The notes: generated from the letters alone by a model not told the origin. A stretch of 64,000 nucleotides of DNA from Aphidius gifuensis (GCF_014905175.1 NC_057791.1:3472001-3536000), one strand, 5' to 3'; shown: positions 1-15,107, numbered from the stretch's first letter. Numbers and translations: made by a program.

Positions 1-1157
1 ACGGTTAAACAAAAAAAAAATATACTCAAATAAAATTGTAGTTTTTTACAGTGGGGGTTAAAAATTATAATTATACGTGAAAAATTTCATAGTCAAAAAA
101 TAATAGATATACATATAGAACTATACCGGTGCATAGGTGAAATTAGGCAGGTAAAGTGGGTTCAGTTGAATGAGTCTCATTCATGAAACTTTGAAAGAAA
201 CTAGGCTTGTAATTGGCCTATTCAAGCGTAGAGTAAAGACGAGAGTTGAGATGAGACTAATAATAAAAAGCCATATAAAGCAGTACGATATCTTGGCGTT
301 AACCATTTATATTCAAAAGTTGAGCATCATAAATCTACAGTCTTGTGTAAAAATTAATTATAAAAAAAAGAACGTTGACACTTTTGTGTAAACTAAGAGA
401 ATTTTTAATATATCAACGTGATATATCGAAGAATAAATTTTTTTTTTTAACTATCATTGTATCATTGACGGGATTTTTAAAATTTTTAATTTAATATTAG
501 ACTTTAGTGTCATTTATGATATTTTTTTAAATTATACAGATGCTCGCACATTTCTTTATAAAAAAAACTAACAGAAATTTTGAATATTTTTTTCTTATTG
601 AGATAACAATGTAAAATTTCGTTGCCATAAAATCAACGAGCCGTAACTGTCAACTTTTTTTAGCCTTTCTGTCAGATCCGTAAACTCAGTAGTGAACTAC
701 GACACATTCTCAGTCCATTGCTGTACTATTCATGTTTAATTCATGATGGCTGCGCAACGCATTCACAATTCTCATTGCTTGAAAATTCATCTCTTTTCCT
801 CTGCGTTGTTGTATATAATAATACTGTAACTAAAATTTAAACCGTAATTTTCCTGGTCATAGTACTATCCACAAAAGTAGACACAATAAAAATAATAGTC
901 TAGTTACAATGAAGATAGTTATATTTAATCATTATGACAGATCACTAAAATTCAGAGAATTTTCTTTCTTATCATTGTTCTCGAAATAAATGTTTTAAAA
1001 ATCGTACATTCTCCATGCTTTTTAATAATAAAAATAATAAATTCAGGTATTTTATTATTATAAAAACATGCTCAGTATTGAAATCTACAGACAGAAAATA
1101 TTATTAAATCATAAATCAACTGTAAGCTTAAAAGTCAACAAAAAAAATAAGAAACAT
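1..1157. other. AT-rich 3' flank / 3' UTR of the Gln-rich gene
   Basis: No convincing gene is visible here. The minus-strand CDS stops at 1158, so its 3' UTR runs into this stretch. A minus-strand AATAAA (TTTATT on the plus strand) at 1051-1056 is a possible poly(A) signal about 100 nt past the stop. A short open frame at 170-391 (plus) has no coding character. The 620-800 part is slightly less AT-rich than the rest. Confidence 0.5.
1051..1056 (-). promoter_or_regulatory. Possible poly(A) signal AATAAA
   Basis: TTTATT on the plus strand reads AATAAA on the minus strand, about 100 nt downstream of the stop at 1158. Such hexamers are common in AT-rich DNA, so this is positional support only. 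Confidence 0.3.
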
Positions 1158-4132
1158 TTATTTTATTTCGCGTTTGTATCCTTTTACCTCTGCTTCGGGT
1201 GACTGCACAATAAGTGAAGTTCTCGGTGGTTTCTCTGGTGGGACTTTTTTTAGAGTACCTGAAAATGTAATTCCACTCATGGTTGTCGTTAAACAAGTAT
1301 TACTGGGAAGCGTAGTTGTTGCTCCAGAAGATGAAACAGCATTATTCTCTGGCATATCAGTGGCTGCTGCTACTACAGCAGCTGCCTGGCATGCCAATCG
1401 ATACTGCAACGAACCACGTTGTCCGTCACTTCTTTCGAACTGTGAGTTGCTTGGCAACGAAATTTGTGAAATTTCTGTTGTTTCATAGTGGATTCGAGGT
1501 GACAAATTATCCGATGTTAATGACTGACATAAAAGGCCTTGATAGCCAATGGGTGATAAATATGCATTAGTTGAACTCTTTTGATGATCAATTGATTTAT
1601 CGTCAACTGACTCTAGAAAGTGATCGGGCAAAGTATTTATTAAATTTTTTTGTTGATACTCTGTAGCTTGTCTGAGGGTTTTTTCTGTTGCTTGGCGTTC
1701 TTGCAAGCACTGAAGACGTGTTTGTAAATCACTTTGTTGATGCTGAAATTGTGCAACTTGATCTAGAATTTGATTTTGATTTTGTAAACATTGAAGTCTT
1801 GCTTGTAGGTCACTCTGTTGTCGTTCAAATTGACTTAACTTTTCAGACAATATATCTAAATTTTGTTGATTCTGAAAGTGTTGTTGTTGCTGTTGTAATT
1901 GTTGTGATTCATTTTTATTTATATTTTCGGTTGATTGTTGTTCAATTGGTTGAGTGGCTTGAAGATTCTCATTTTGACTTTTGCTATGTGTGAGAAGACT
2001 AGATGATATATTATGACTTTTTTTATGACTATGTATAATATGATCATTTTGTTCATTTACTTTGACCATGTTATCTCCGAAATCAGTTACCACGGTCAAC
2101 ATCATTTTACCATCAAGCTTAGCCTCATTAAACGCTGGATATTGATTACATATATTAGGGCTTGCTCGGTGAGACTGTACAGTACTTACTGTCGGAACAA
2201 GATTAGTGACAGATCCGGTAATTGGTTGATCATCAAAATCTTTACGTGAAAGTTCCATTTGTTTGGTAAGGTCAGCACTGACATGACGCAAATGACGACG
2301 TTGTTCCATTATCGAGTTTTGCGTTATATTAGGAATTGGTTGAAATGCAACTTGAGGCAATCTATGATCTTTATTACGAAGCTCTTCAGTCATCACGTTT
2401 GTCCTAGCTCCTTGACGATCTTCAGACGAATTTCTTGATCTTGGACTGGTTGTAAAAACTGGACCTTGTTGCATTGCTTTTTCAATATCTTGGCGTTGCC
2501 TATGTTCTGCCCACATAGCCAGTTCTTGTCTTGTTTTATCAAAATGTTGATTAGGAAATGATGGGCTTTTTTGGGCAGCTCGTTCAGTCGAAGGATCACG
2601 AATTGTCATGAAAGGCATTGGTGATCGACGAACTTCTTCCATACGTTTTTGATCAATAGGCATTGGTGACCGTCTATGTTCTTCAAAATATTCAGATCGT
2701 CGGTTATCTGGAGGTATAATTGTACGTTGATTAGGACTAATATTTCCCCATTCTGGCTTACGCTCTTGAATGACTATACTTTTTCGGTTGTCTTGTCGAC
2801 CATCAAATGGTACAGTAGCTACTCGAAGAACTGGTTCAACTCTTCTTTGATCATTATTATTTTCTGGCCATTTTTTTTCACCAGATGTCGGTGGTTTTCT
2901 TGCAGTCATTGTTACGTCTAATGTTTCTCCTGGAAATGTAAAAGTAATAGTGTCATTTCGTCTTTGAACGTTATTAGTCACGTCAACAGATATAGATTTT
3001 CGATGATCTAGGCGTGTGGCATACAAATTGCAATCTGAAGCTATATTTTCAGTTGTTTTTTCCTTTGAAATATTTTCGTCCTTAGATTCCACATAAAGAC
3101 CATCTTGACGAGTTCGTGGAGTTTGATTAAGAGGATTTAGGAAAGTTTGATTTTCTTTATTATTTGTGCCTGGTAAATTTGTTGAAACGACATTCCCTTC
3201 TTGCGTTCCAGTTGACTCATATTTAACATTTGGAACAACTGGCTGCTGCATACTAGATGCATCAATACTAGCTGATTTTCTATGAGCTGAATCATGAGTA
3301 ATTTTTGAGTTACCACGCGGTGGTACCATTGGTTTAGGTCCTCTAGCTCCAGAATTTCTTTCTGCAGAAGCAGCTACGTTTTGTGCAATTGGTTGAATTA
3401 TTGGTTGAGCCTGATACTGAGTTATATCTTGAGAATATCTCTGTGTATTTGCTAACGGTTGCTGTGGTGGTACCTGCTGAGTAAATTGCTGGTTTGGATA
3501 AACCGTAATTGAATTATATGGCATGGGATTCATCACAGTTTGAGGAATTTGACTATATGAATATTGTGGTGGAGCAGTAAACTGCACGTAACCTTGTGTT
3601 GCCGATTGTTGAGGTGGTAAAACCATTCCAGAATGAAATGTTGGAGGTGATGGACTAGTTGATTGAGCTGGTACTTGAGAAGTATGTCGAACTGTGACAT
3701 ATCCACTACTTCCTCCGGTAAATACAGGATTGCTAACACTTTGTGCATGTGCATATAAAGATGAATCTCTGTATGTAACGTCTCTCGTGACATAGCCAGG
3801 TCTATCCCCATACTGTCCAGCTGACTGTTGTGTGTACATATGTGCCCTGACTTCATATGGACTACGAGTCAGTGGATATTGACTTGGATCAGACACGTAT
3901 TCTGTTTGAAAATGAGGCTGCAACTGTACTGGGTGAATTTGTGTTACTGTTTGTGGCATATAAGAAGCACGTTCAATTGGTGTATTGTCATGTGAATATT
4001 GGGGCACTGGTACTTGATTAGTAAGTGACTGTCTATCCTCAGGTTGCCCAATCATTGACTGTCTTCGAGTGACTGTTGAATATAAGCCTGTTTGAGAAAC
4101 CGAATAATCTGGATCTTGACACTGAGCATATG

Positions 4133-4163
<31 letters not shown>

Positions 4164-4409
4164 CTGTTGCTGAGAACGATTTGTCGATAACTGTTGAGTG
4201 TTTGTTTGATTTCTTTCTACTGATAAGCGTTCATAATCTACTGTTAAATTTTCAAAACCATTTGTCGAATCAGTTGATGTATCGACATTTTCAGTTCGTC
4301 CATTTTGGCATGTTTGTTTTGATACATCTGGTTTTTGGCTCACGTCCACTGGCTGATCAGTATTTTCACCTTGAGTGCCATTTCTTTCTCCTGAACCTGA
4401 CTGTGACAT
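1158..4409 (-). CDS. Large Gln/Ser-rich, mostly disordered protein with C-terminal coiled coil (unrecognised)
   Basis: This is an uninterrupted 1083-codon frame, far longer than chance allows in such AT-rich DNA. The start chosen is the ATG at 4409 (MSQSGSGERN), which sits in a good insect context (CCACAATG). The frame stays open another 20 codons upstream but reaches only a GTG. Visible features: a poly-Gln tract of 13 around residues 80-92; a long Pro/Gln/Tyr/Ser-rich region; repeated basic Ser motifs (HRKSASI, HRKSISV, NRKSIVI, RRSPMP) that resemble kinase sites; a Gln-rich coiled coil near residues 850-960 with two copies of a QxxQQSDLQxRLQCLQ unit; and a proline-rich tail (KKVPPEKPPRTSL) resembling an SH3 ligand, ending KREIK. 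No catalytic domain is visible. It may be a complete single-exon CDS or the last exon of a longer gene. In-frame acceptor-like CAG sites occur near the start, and a coiled-coil exon chain lies upstream on the same strand at 19858-27057. I do not recognise the family. Confidence 0.85.
4132..4171 (-). repeat. CAA/CAG microsatellite encoding poly-Gln
   Basis: A (TTG)n run on the plus strand, with two CTG interruptions, encodes 13 consecutive Gln in the large CDS. Mixed CAA/CAG codons suggest an old tract partly stabilised against slippage. Confidence 0.85.
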
Positions 4410-7400
4410 TGTGGCCCCCACCGACGGTCTTCCGCCGATGTAGCCGAGTATTCGTCCCAATCCGCACACTGTGGAGGCTTATCCGTCTGTCAATTTAAAT
4501 TGATTTTGACTACATAAACAATATTTTTTTTTTTTTACTTTTGTTCTTCTTATACTTCAAACTTGTTGGAGACAGTAAAATTACTTTTATCGAATTTTTT
4601 GTTATGTATATATTTGTTTACAATTTATTTTTCAAGTTACTTTTATTGACACATAACGTCACTTATTCTTCTTCCAACGAATTTACTGGCAGGATGAGAT
4701 TTATAGAAAATACCTTTCACATTCATGAAGTAAATTGAATGTCTCATACTTTAAGAGTATAGTGCCAATTTATTGCGCGTCGATATTGGTTTATGACTGC
4801 AGAAATAAAAGTTTTTTTTATCTTTTTTAATATTTTATATTTTTGTTTGAATTGACTATAATTAAACAGGCAATATTATATACTCTTATATTATTATTTT
4901 AATCAATTGATAGTACAGCTACAATTTTATACTATATACTTTTTTTTTTTCTGTCAATATAATAAATTGGATATTTTCAATTCTAACATTTGCAGTTCAT
5001 ATGAATGTATTCAAAATTCAAACTTGCTTAATGAGATATTTTTTTGTATAAAAATTTTTCTAGAAAATTAGTAGGGTGGCAATAAAATTCCCTCGCTTTT
5101 CTATTATATATTTTTTATATCAATGTTATTCCACATTGATTTATTATACTGGGAGGTTGCTGAATAGATCTAGTTTTGTTCAATTTTACCATCAAAATAT
5201 ATTTATGTGCAGTGATTTGTATCAAGTATTCACAACGCAATGACAACCCTCAGTCGGTCTCGATCAGAATGCTTTCAATTAAAATCGAGGCTACATCCAA
5301 AAGCTTGAAGTTATATCTGTAAAATAACAAATGTACATGTTGCAAAGCTTGGCTTATTTACCATAATGTATTGGTGAATAAATTATTGTTAAACATTAAA
5401 TTATAATCGTGTGACAACGTCAATCAGATATGCTATATTAAAATTAGAAAATTAACTTTTCATATCAACTAATTTATACACTATATATTTTTTTAAAACA
5501 AATGGAATCTGTAATCTCATATCGTAGATAATTATAATTCAAATCAAGTATATATATATTTATTTTTTTTTATTTATATGACATGAATAATTGAATAAAT
5601 TTTAGTAAATAGTACATGATAGATTAAACGAATTAATAAAATAATATGTTATCTTATATGTTATTTGAACAATAAATATTTATTTATAAATATATATGTC
5701 ACAGGAATTTCAACAATTCGTGTTGAATTTAATCAGACAAATATTAACTTCAACAATGTCAAATTTGTCAAATATTGTTTTTGAACGAGCAGCATATATT
5801 CTCTCAATTGACGAATAGTCGAAAATCCAATCAAATTGTATCAGCCTTCAGCTTAAATCTCAACTAATGACCGGAACCACTGATTAATTTGATTCTAATT
5901 ATTCTGACGTCATAGCTATTCTGTTATTTATTGCAAATTGAATTTCGTCAGTACTCAAAGATATTTATATAAAATAAATACAACGACAAACAAAGCGACT
6001 AAACAAAAAAAAAAAAAAAATAAGATTTACCATTTTTGCATAAAAATAAAATTCATAGCAGTCTTTTGTTGTTCAATATATTTAAAAATAAAGAAAAACA
6101 GTAGTATAAAAACTTTATAAATAATTCATGTATCAAGAAAACTAAAAATTCAAGAATAAAAACAAGTTGTGACAATGGATTTCAAAGGAATCGGAAAACA
6201 TACTGTTGTTCTCACACTCCTTCAACTGCAGTTGTATTTTTTTTCACCACAATTTTTGGGTCACAGTAATCGAGAAGAAAATTGAAGCATTTACTTGACA
6301 ATGTTATAAACCAACTTTTATTTGTGTGCATTTGTCACAAAAGTTTTTGGTGAAAGTTCTCATTGAAACTTTTGATATTTGTATTTATTCTAACAATAGC
6401 AACCTTCTACTATACAAACAAAATTCTTTTTCATTATTTTAAGTTTAATAATTTTTTTTATTTTTCATTAAAAATTCTACAGTATATAACTTGGCTTGAA
6501 AGCAATTTCTGAGTTGTCCGAAAACTGAGGGGAAAAATAATTTTAATATTTTATTAATGTTGACTTGAATATTAATTTCTAGCTTATTCAACTAAAGCAA
6601 TGAATATGTCAATTCTAATAAATATGAGTTTTCTAATTTTCATCAATATAAATTAATTTTAATTACAAAAACTTTTTGATATTTCGACAAATGAATCAAT
6701 GTTTACGTTTGCAAAAATTAATTGATTCAGTGTTGGATAAATTTATCTGACACTTGATTATTAATTTTTCTAAAAATAGAATTTTAATTGATAATTAAAT
6801 CCTATTTCTCCCAATAAATTCCCAAACTCATTAAGTTTGTATAGGAATGTTGATGATACTATTGATGCATAAAGCTGAACACTCATTAAATAATACTTGG
6901 TTGATTTGAATAATTTACAATTAAGTGAATTAACTCATAATACCTAACTGTTTTGTACACGTGACAAATTATTTTATTCCAATCAGTTTGTTAATACAAA
7001 TATAAATATTATATATTAACAACATTGATAATAATAAATAATTTTAAAAAAATGTAAATTAATTAAAATTTGTTTAATTAAAAAATAGTTTTTAATATAG
7101 AAATTTTACGTTATTACAATAATTTACATTTTACCAAAGAAAACGTTAAAGCACCTTACAAATGAACACCCACAAATTTTCCGAGTTTTCTATTAACAAA
7201 GTTTTTTTATTTCTATATTTATATATACTTTATCATAACTTTTTCTTTGTCCATACTTGAAGAAATTCGCAAGATGCATTATTTTTAATGGAGAAAAAGT
7301 AAAAACCTCAAATTTTCTTTGTTTTTTTTTTTCTAAAAAAATAATGTGAAAAAGTCCAAACGATATAATGGAATATCCATTTATTTTTTATATTATTTTA

Positions 7401-10400
7401 CAAGATTAAGAATTTTACTTTTCAAGTCAACAAAAAGTATGAATTGATTTGTTTTTTTGTTATTTTTTGTTTATTAAAAATTATGTTGATACGTTATGGT
7501 TGAATTGAGTCAACGAAAACACTCAAATGACATGTTTTTTAAATTGCTTCTCAAATGAATAATATTTTCATCTACAAAATGTACGATCAAATAACTTTTA
7601 AACATCCCTAAATTATACTGTAACGAAAACTCTTATTATGGAATATTTTGCAAATATTACAGCTATATTTAAATTTTGTTTTTTCAATGAAACTATTTGA
7701 ACTTTTCACACAGTTATGTCGATTAATCATACAGCAAGATAAAAGCAGTCGTATATTTTATGAACGAGAAAAATAAACTTTATGTCAAAACATAAATTAT
7801 AATAGTCCTCACAGTAAACATATACATTTGCAAAAGTTGTTGAAGCTAGTTTCGATTATATGTATGATAAAAATTTTGTTTACAAGTTAAAAGATAAAAA
7901 ATATTTATAAATATTATTATGCATTTAATAATTTAGTATATACATTATGTCATTTTTCTCACAAACAAATACAAATCAATAAATGATTTTGATAAGAAAG
8001 GAAAAAAAAAGTTATTGTAGAATCATAATGATACATCAAGTACCATCTGTACCATCAGACTGACATTTACAATATAAAATTCTCTTGGGTAAAAAAGTTA
8101 AAAAGTCCCAGAAGAATAACACTGTTGACAGTTGGGATTAAATTAATCATGGTCATTCAAGCTTCAAATAACAAATTATAAACTTTATTTTTACATAAAT
8201 TTCAAAATTATATTTGAATAAATATGTTTAGATTTTAAAAAGTCATTTAAACATTTATATATACTTAAATTTTTTGAAAACAACTCACTTGTTTAATAAC
8301 TTTTCTTTACTTCATAGTGCTTTTATCTCATTTTTTTTTTATTTTTCCTATTTTTAAAACATATAATTTTTAAAGAATGAGAGTGCAGTTTGCTCGTGAC
8401 ATGAAAGAATATTATTACAAGCGTTTTTGAATGTTAAAAATTCGATAATTGCAGTACGTCTTGACAGGTATTGATTCGAGAAAAAAAACCTCATGTATAT
8501 TTTAAATAAATATATTTTTTTTTTAATGTAGGACTCATACAAAAAATAAAAAAATTCATATAGGTTTTATTTTATCAAAAAATAAATAAATAAAATCAGC
8601 TTGCTTCATGCCAAATTTTTTCATGTAGCATAGAGGTATGTTATTTTTTTTCGGTTAGACTTTTTGATTTTTTTACCATGTCAATTACTGTGGGTTACCA
8701 TCGCACTTGGAAGCATTCCACTTTTGACTTTTTTTTTTTTTTTTTGGAGGGTTTTAATACATTCAACGAGAGAAATACGAACGTGCAGTGAATTTTCGAT
8801 ACACTACTTATAAACTAGATGCTCAAACACTCAACCTACTACAACATCAACTGTACCGATATAAAAAAAAAAAAAACTGTATAAGTGTCGTTCTACTTTA
8901 TTTTTTTTTTTTCAATTTCTTAACAATCTCACAATTTATTTTATATAAAATATACATATTTTTTTTTCTCAATTTATAAAATTCATTATCGGAAAATAAT
9001 AACAGGCTTTGAGATTGTAGTATTTATTATGATGAAAAATAATTAATAAATAATTATGTACTTTATTTATTAATTTATTTTTCTTTTTGTATAAATATAA
9101 AAAATGATTAATGATGGCCAAGGTACCGAGAGGAAAAACCAGCATGAGCTCAGTAGCTTTTAGGGTGCCATTAAAATTGGCCCAAGACAGATAAATTAAT
9201 TATTAAACTCTAGACAATTTGTCACAATTATTTACAACTCAAAAAAATTTACAATATCATAATTATACCAATGGCTTATTATTTTTTTTTTTTTTTTAAC
9301 AAAGTTTCAAACAAACCACAACTGTACTACCCTATCTAAATGTTTTCAATTTAACAACCACACAGCATTGGGAAATTAGTTTGATATTTAATTATAAACT
9401 TATAAACACTGTATTTATTCCCCAGAGATAATATATATAACTATTTGTATAATATCTATGATACAAACAACACATATGTTAATTCAAAATTTATTGTTAT
9501 TCGTTATATATAAAAAAAAAAAAAAAAAACAAACAGAGTGTCAAGCATGATAATTCCATAGAATAATTAATGCAATTAACGACAGCTCTAAATATATCAA
9601 TTTTAATTTTCTAAAAGACAATAATACATAAATATAAATATAATTAATAATTTCAAATTATAAAATTAATTTTTGAATATTTTAGAGAATAACAATTAAT
9701 ATACAACAATAAATTTTAAGCATGAACAATATTTTACATTGTGTGATAAAAAAAACAAAATAAAAATTTTTTATTTATTAATTTATTTATTGGATATACA
9801 TCGGAACTTGTTTCCGTATTGTGGTAAATCGAAAATCGATGAATCCATTGTTTCCAATGATGATGTTTTTAGAGAGAGAAATGTCTATCTAGTTGTCTAA
9901 AATCATATAAATATTTTATTTTGATTAATCTATCTGATGTTCATTGAATTTATCAAATCTATATTTTTATTATTGAAATATTTTTATATAAATAATACAA
10001 CATCTTTTTTCTTTTTTTTCAATTCAAAGTAAACTTGAACGTAATAAATTGGGGGATTTAAATTCAATTTATATTTATATTTTATAGAAGATATTTAACT
10101 TTTATTAAATTGTAGAATAAAATTTCTTATAATTAAACAAAGTTTTTCATCATGAAAAAGTTAAACTAACAAACTTTTATGATTTCTTTTCGTCAAACGA
10201 GACAATAAAGTCTATTACTTTAATTTTATCATTATTATCAATTTTCTATGCCCATATATATTTGTCCTTATTCAATATTATTTTCTGTCTTACTCACTTT
10301 ACCAATCTTTGGCTAACGGCCACATTATATACGTATATATATTTACAAAATGGCCTTTTGTACATCACCTTCAGCAGGCTGTCGTATTCAAGAGTGACAA

Positions 10401-13400
10401 AAGACAAAAGAGAAAGAGACAAGGTTACTGTGGTTACTGCTTACTTCAATTTTAACTATACATAGAAAGTACATATATACATACAAAATTGCTACTTCAT
10501 TTCCTTGAAACTGTCAAACCGATATGAAGAAACTTCCACCAATGTGGAACTCGCTTTGTCAAATTTGCTTATCACATTGATTCAGGCAAAACTCAAATTA
10601 AATAAAAGAAACATTAAAATGAAAAAACAAAAAAACAAATGAGAATAAACTTGTAGTAGTTTTTTTTTTTCATTTAAAATATCTGATTCAATTAAAATCA
10701 TAGATAAATAGAAATGTTTAATTAATTGAATATCACTTTGAGCAATCAGCTAATGTACTTGCTATAAATACAACAAATTAAAATGATTTAGTGTAGAATA
10801 GAAATAATGAAACCCGATAACAAGTTAGGTTTAATATTCAGTCAGGCAAATATCATTTAAATTATTTATTCAATGGACTTATTGTTAAAATTTACAAACC
10901 AAATGATAAAAAAAAAATTAAATTAGAATTTAGTTTAGATTTATATTATTTTAAAATTATAATCTTGATTAAATGTCATTTGGTTATTTTTTTATAAAAA
11001 AAGCTTTATCTAAAAATAAAAAATAAATAAAATTTTAAAGCTGTAGAATAAAATACAATTCTATATGGCAAAGCTTTTGTCTTTTCTACCTTTGTAAAAA
11101 AAATTTAATTTTATAATTGATTTGTATGAATATCAAGGTTGGATTTAGTCAGTCAGTGAAATTAATTTAGCACAGATATCACTCATCAGTGGTTATCTGG
11201 AAAATTCACGAGAACATAGTAAACTGAATACACAATCGCATCAATGAGTCCAAGCAACAAAACAGTTTACCTTTATTCCCCCATCAAATTCAGTCAGATA
11301 TGTTCATAAATCTGTGAATATATTTATAATCCATGCATTAAATCTCAAACTCAGTCATCCGTATAATTATTATAAAATTTATACACTAAAATAAAATTAG
11401 AAAAAATAAAAAAATAATTTCCATTTATATTTAATGACAAAATAAACTCGGCCACGAGATAATATAATATTATTTTAATAACCAACCCGTACAAGCTATG
11501 ACGATGAAGAATATTTTAATGATATTTTTATAATATTAATAAAATAATTAAAATTAGTTTATTAATTAATTTTCAAACTCGGAAAAAATAATTATTGTAA
11601 TCATTAAAAAAACAGATAATATTTGTACAAACTGATATTTATTCGTGACAAATATTTCACTCTAATATCAGGCTATGTAAACAAAAATCAACAGTAACCA
11701 ATAAATTGCATGAGGTATATATAAACGATACATATAATATCAATTAATTAATTTTCAATCAGTAAATATTAATTATAACACTACAAAAGAAATTTGTAAT
11801 AATTTTTCTTTTTTAAAATTGATTAATATTGCTAATGAAAACACTGGATATTTGATATTAAAATATGAAAATTAATTGTTTTCATTTAATTTAATGTAAA
11901 CTAAAAAATATTTGTGGTGTAATAAAAATCAATGTTCAAATAAACGAGAATGGCATATATCTATAAACCAACGATCGATTAACACATAAATTCGAGAATA
12001 AAATGAGATAAAAATAAAAAAATGATTTGATTTTTTTTTACTCCATAAACTCATTCTCTTTCGGTCTGAATACAAATCAATTATATGCTTTTTTTTGATA
12101 TGATAAATAAATAAATTACACGATGAATGACTGGGATAAAGCTCAATTCAAAAAAAAAAAAAATATTCTGCGTATTTTTTTGTAAATTAGGATGGGTCAA
12201 GTAGATGACCAAATAACTAAAACTCACTGTAAGCTCATATTTTATTTTTTTGTTCAATTTTTTTTTTATGTTCTATATACTTTGCTCCCTTTTTTTTCGA
12301 ACAAATATATTTTTGTTAAAGGCTCGTGGAAGAAAAGGTCATTTCATTGTTCAAATTACATGTGAAAAAAAAAAAAAATATAATAATACGAACAAGTTAA
12401 CAATAGGATTTTCGCTGATCGACATACGGATTTTCAATATATATTATCAGAATGGCTTAAAATTTCAAAAACTCTCGAACCATTTGAATTTACTTGTTTT
12501 TTATTTTTTTCAATTTTTGTTTTTTTTTTTTTTATTGACTAATAATTTTATTTTCTTTCTATTATTATTTTCATTAATAATAAAATGAACTTTTATCACA
12601 AATGAAAATAAAAAATGACCCAACTTTTCGTTCTTTTTTTATTTTCTTTTCCAATAACCTGTCACGTCCATATGATATTTCTATATATATATAATTGCCT
12701 CTTTAAGATCAGTGAAATTACAAAAGCTAAAAAAAAAAAAATATTACAAGCGAGCTTTTAATCGTGACATTTATTTTGATAAATAAAATTAAATTTATAT
12801 GTATTAAATGTAATATATGTTTACATAAAAACATGAGTGAATTGTTTGAGTATAATTATTTCGGATAATTTAATAAATCACGACTTTGTAAATAATTAAT
12901 TTAGTGATCATGTTAACAAGAGAATATTTATTAATTTCATTTTCATTATGCAGATACTTGTGGAAAATATAATATTTAGTTAATTAAAACATGTGTTTCT
13001 GATGAATCTTGTAATCTTGAAAAAGACAAATTCATCTCGAGAATAAATTACTCTGTTGAATTTCATCGTGAATGTTTAGAGGATATATCAAATTTTAAAT
13101 ACAATAATATTTCGGATGATTATGAAATTTAATTTCTCTCAGTATGTCTGTTGCAGAATACTAAGGACTTTATAGAAATAAATTGACTAGAATATATTTT
13201 GTTATCAATCACTGTGTCTATTTAAATTTATTAACAAGACCTCGTTTATAATAAAATTATGATGATGGATTAATTTCATTCACCAAAATTACTTGTAAAA
13301 AGTTTGATGGAGTTGAATAACAGACCCAAAGTTAGACAAAAAGGACTAGAGTTAAATAAACAGTCCCAAAAATAAATAAAACTTTTTGAAGACCGTTGGA

Positions 13401-14616
13401 GTGTTCAAAATCAGGTAGAAGTTTTTAAGAAAATACAAACCCAACTGAAAGGACGCTCAGAATATTTTATTAACATCAATTTTCTCTCTACCACTAGTTT
13501 TATCCTATTAACAAGTTTACCGTTTGATCCAACAAACACCCGACTTTTTTAAAAATTGAATATTACAAATTATAACTTTTAAACGTCATTTGACGTCCAA
13601 GAATATTGATTGAACGAAATTTAAAATAAATATATAATTAATTTGAAAAAATTAAGGAAATATATGTATATATATATTTTCAAGAGATTACAGATTCCAT
13701 TTTAAACTGGATATGTAAATTAACAGGGAAAATTTCAATCGTATTTTTTGCATATCAAAGGACCCTTAACATGAGTTTCTGCATACACATAAAACAGATT
13801 GATTTATCGATTAAAAAGGTTAAGGGTATTGGCCTACAAGTCTGAATGACGGTCACACTGTGACAAGTTTGCCTCGTGTATCAGCCAACAAGTCAATATT
13901 ATCAATTATTTAATCAATTATCTATTTTTTTCTTACCTTTTAATTTCATATATATATCCTTGAAAAAAAAATAAAAATAATCTCAATGAAAATAATAATT
14001 AAAAAACACTAAATTTTCACTTTACAATTTTTTCTTTTTTTTGTCATTTGATATTTTTCATCGTTTGACAATTTGCTTAATAATATTGCAACAATTTCAC
14101 GTGTTTTATTTTTTTTTCTTACATAAAAATGTTGATTTCCCAAAGGAACATTTGCATAATTTTTTTGTCACTTGTAAAACAGTAAAAATGGTAAAAAAAA
14201 AAAACCAATTTTAACACTTTGATGTTATATGTTATTTATTTTTCAAAAGGTGTCACTAAATATATCCAACTCTCTTCTGGCAGCTGTTGTAATTCATAAA
14301 ATTTATATCTTCAAATTATAAAAAAGCACCTTTTTTCTTCTTTTCGTAATCAATACAGGCGTATACTCAAATTTGATGTTTTTATTATAGATTTAATTAT
14401 ATTTAAATAAACTTTCAATATATCAATTCCTTAATTCTTTTTATCTTCAATTCCGACAATGTCATCAATAAACTTTCACGTTTAACTTTCACATCTGTAA
14501 TATTAATTTTTTTTCACGATAAAAAATTTAGCACAAATAGCATGTGTTGTATTATTGTGTATGTGTACTTGTGTATATTTTACAAACTGTGTAATATTGA
14601 CTCTGTACTGACACTC

Positions 14617-14730
14617 GGTTATTCAGTTAGTGCAAACATTCCTATCATTCCGTACACGTTCCTCCCGCGCCGACTCGCGTGCTCGCCCATCATCAGTTTC
14701 AATAGACACGAGGTTCCAAGAAACATGATC
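14617..14730 (+). promoter_or_regulatory. CpG-rich islet with initiator-like TCAGTTAG
   Basis: In about 80% AT surroundings this block carries many CpGs (CGCGCCGACTCGCGTGCTCG) just after TTCAGTTAGTGC, which matches the arthropod initiator TCAGTY. It resembles a core promoter plus 5' UTR on the plus strand. No TATA box or downstream coding exon could be tied to it. Confidence 0.25.
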
Positions 14731-15107
14731 AAGTGTCAAATCGTGAGGTAGACAAGCAAGCAAGTCTTTTATTATAAAATGAATAAATAAATAAACTAAA
14801 AACATTAAATAATCATTCAACACAAATTGTTAAACAATTTTATATAAAATAAATCAAAATCAATCACTTTTAAATGACACTGAAAATAATAATAAATAAA
14901 TAAAGACATATCTCGTCGTCTTGACGTTATAGACACAAGGGTAAACGCCCTTTTTACTCATCTCCCGCCCCAAAATTTATACTACCAAGAATATTTACAT
15001 TTTCATGTTAGCTATATATAAAATACTACCTCACTGAAACCATGCAGGTATTTTAACTTTGTTGTTAAATAAATTCCAATAATATATAGAATAAACTCTT
15101 TACAAAA

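Noticed and set aside
1174..4498. Several plus-strand frames over the Gln-rich CDS (for example the Val-rich frame at 4076-4498)
   Set aside because: They are antisense shadows of the minus-strand gene, such as poly-Val from the CAA repeat.
10345..10440. GC-richer patch with CTGCTGAAG|GTGATG on the minus strand
   Set aside because: The only acceptor leaves a 10-nt exon; there is no coding frame.
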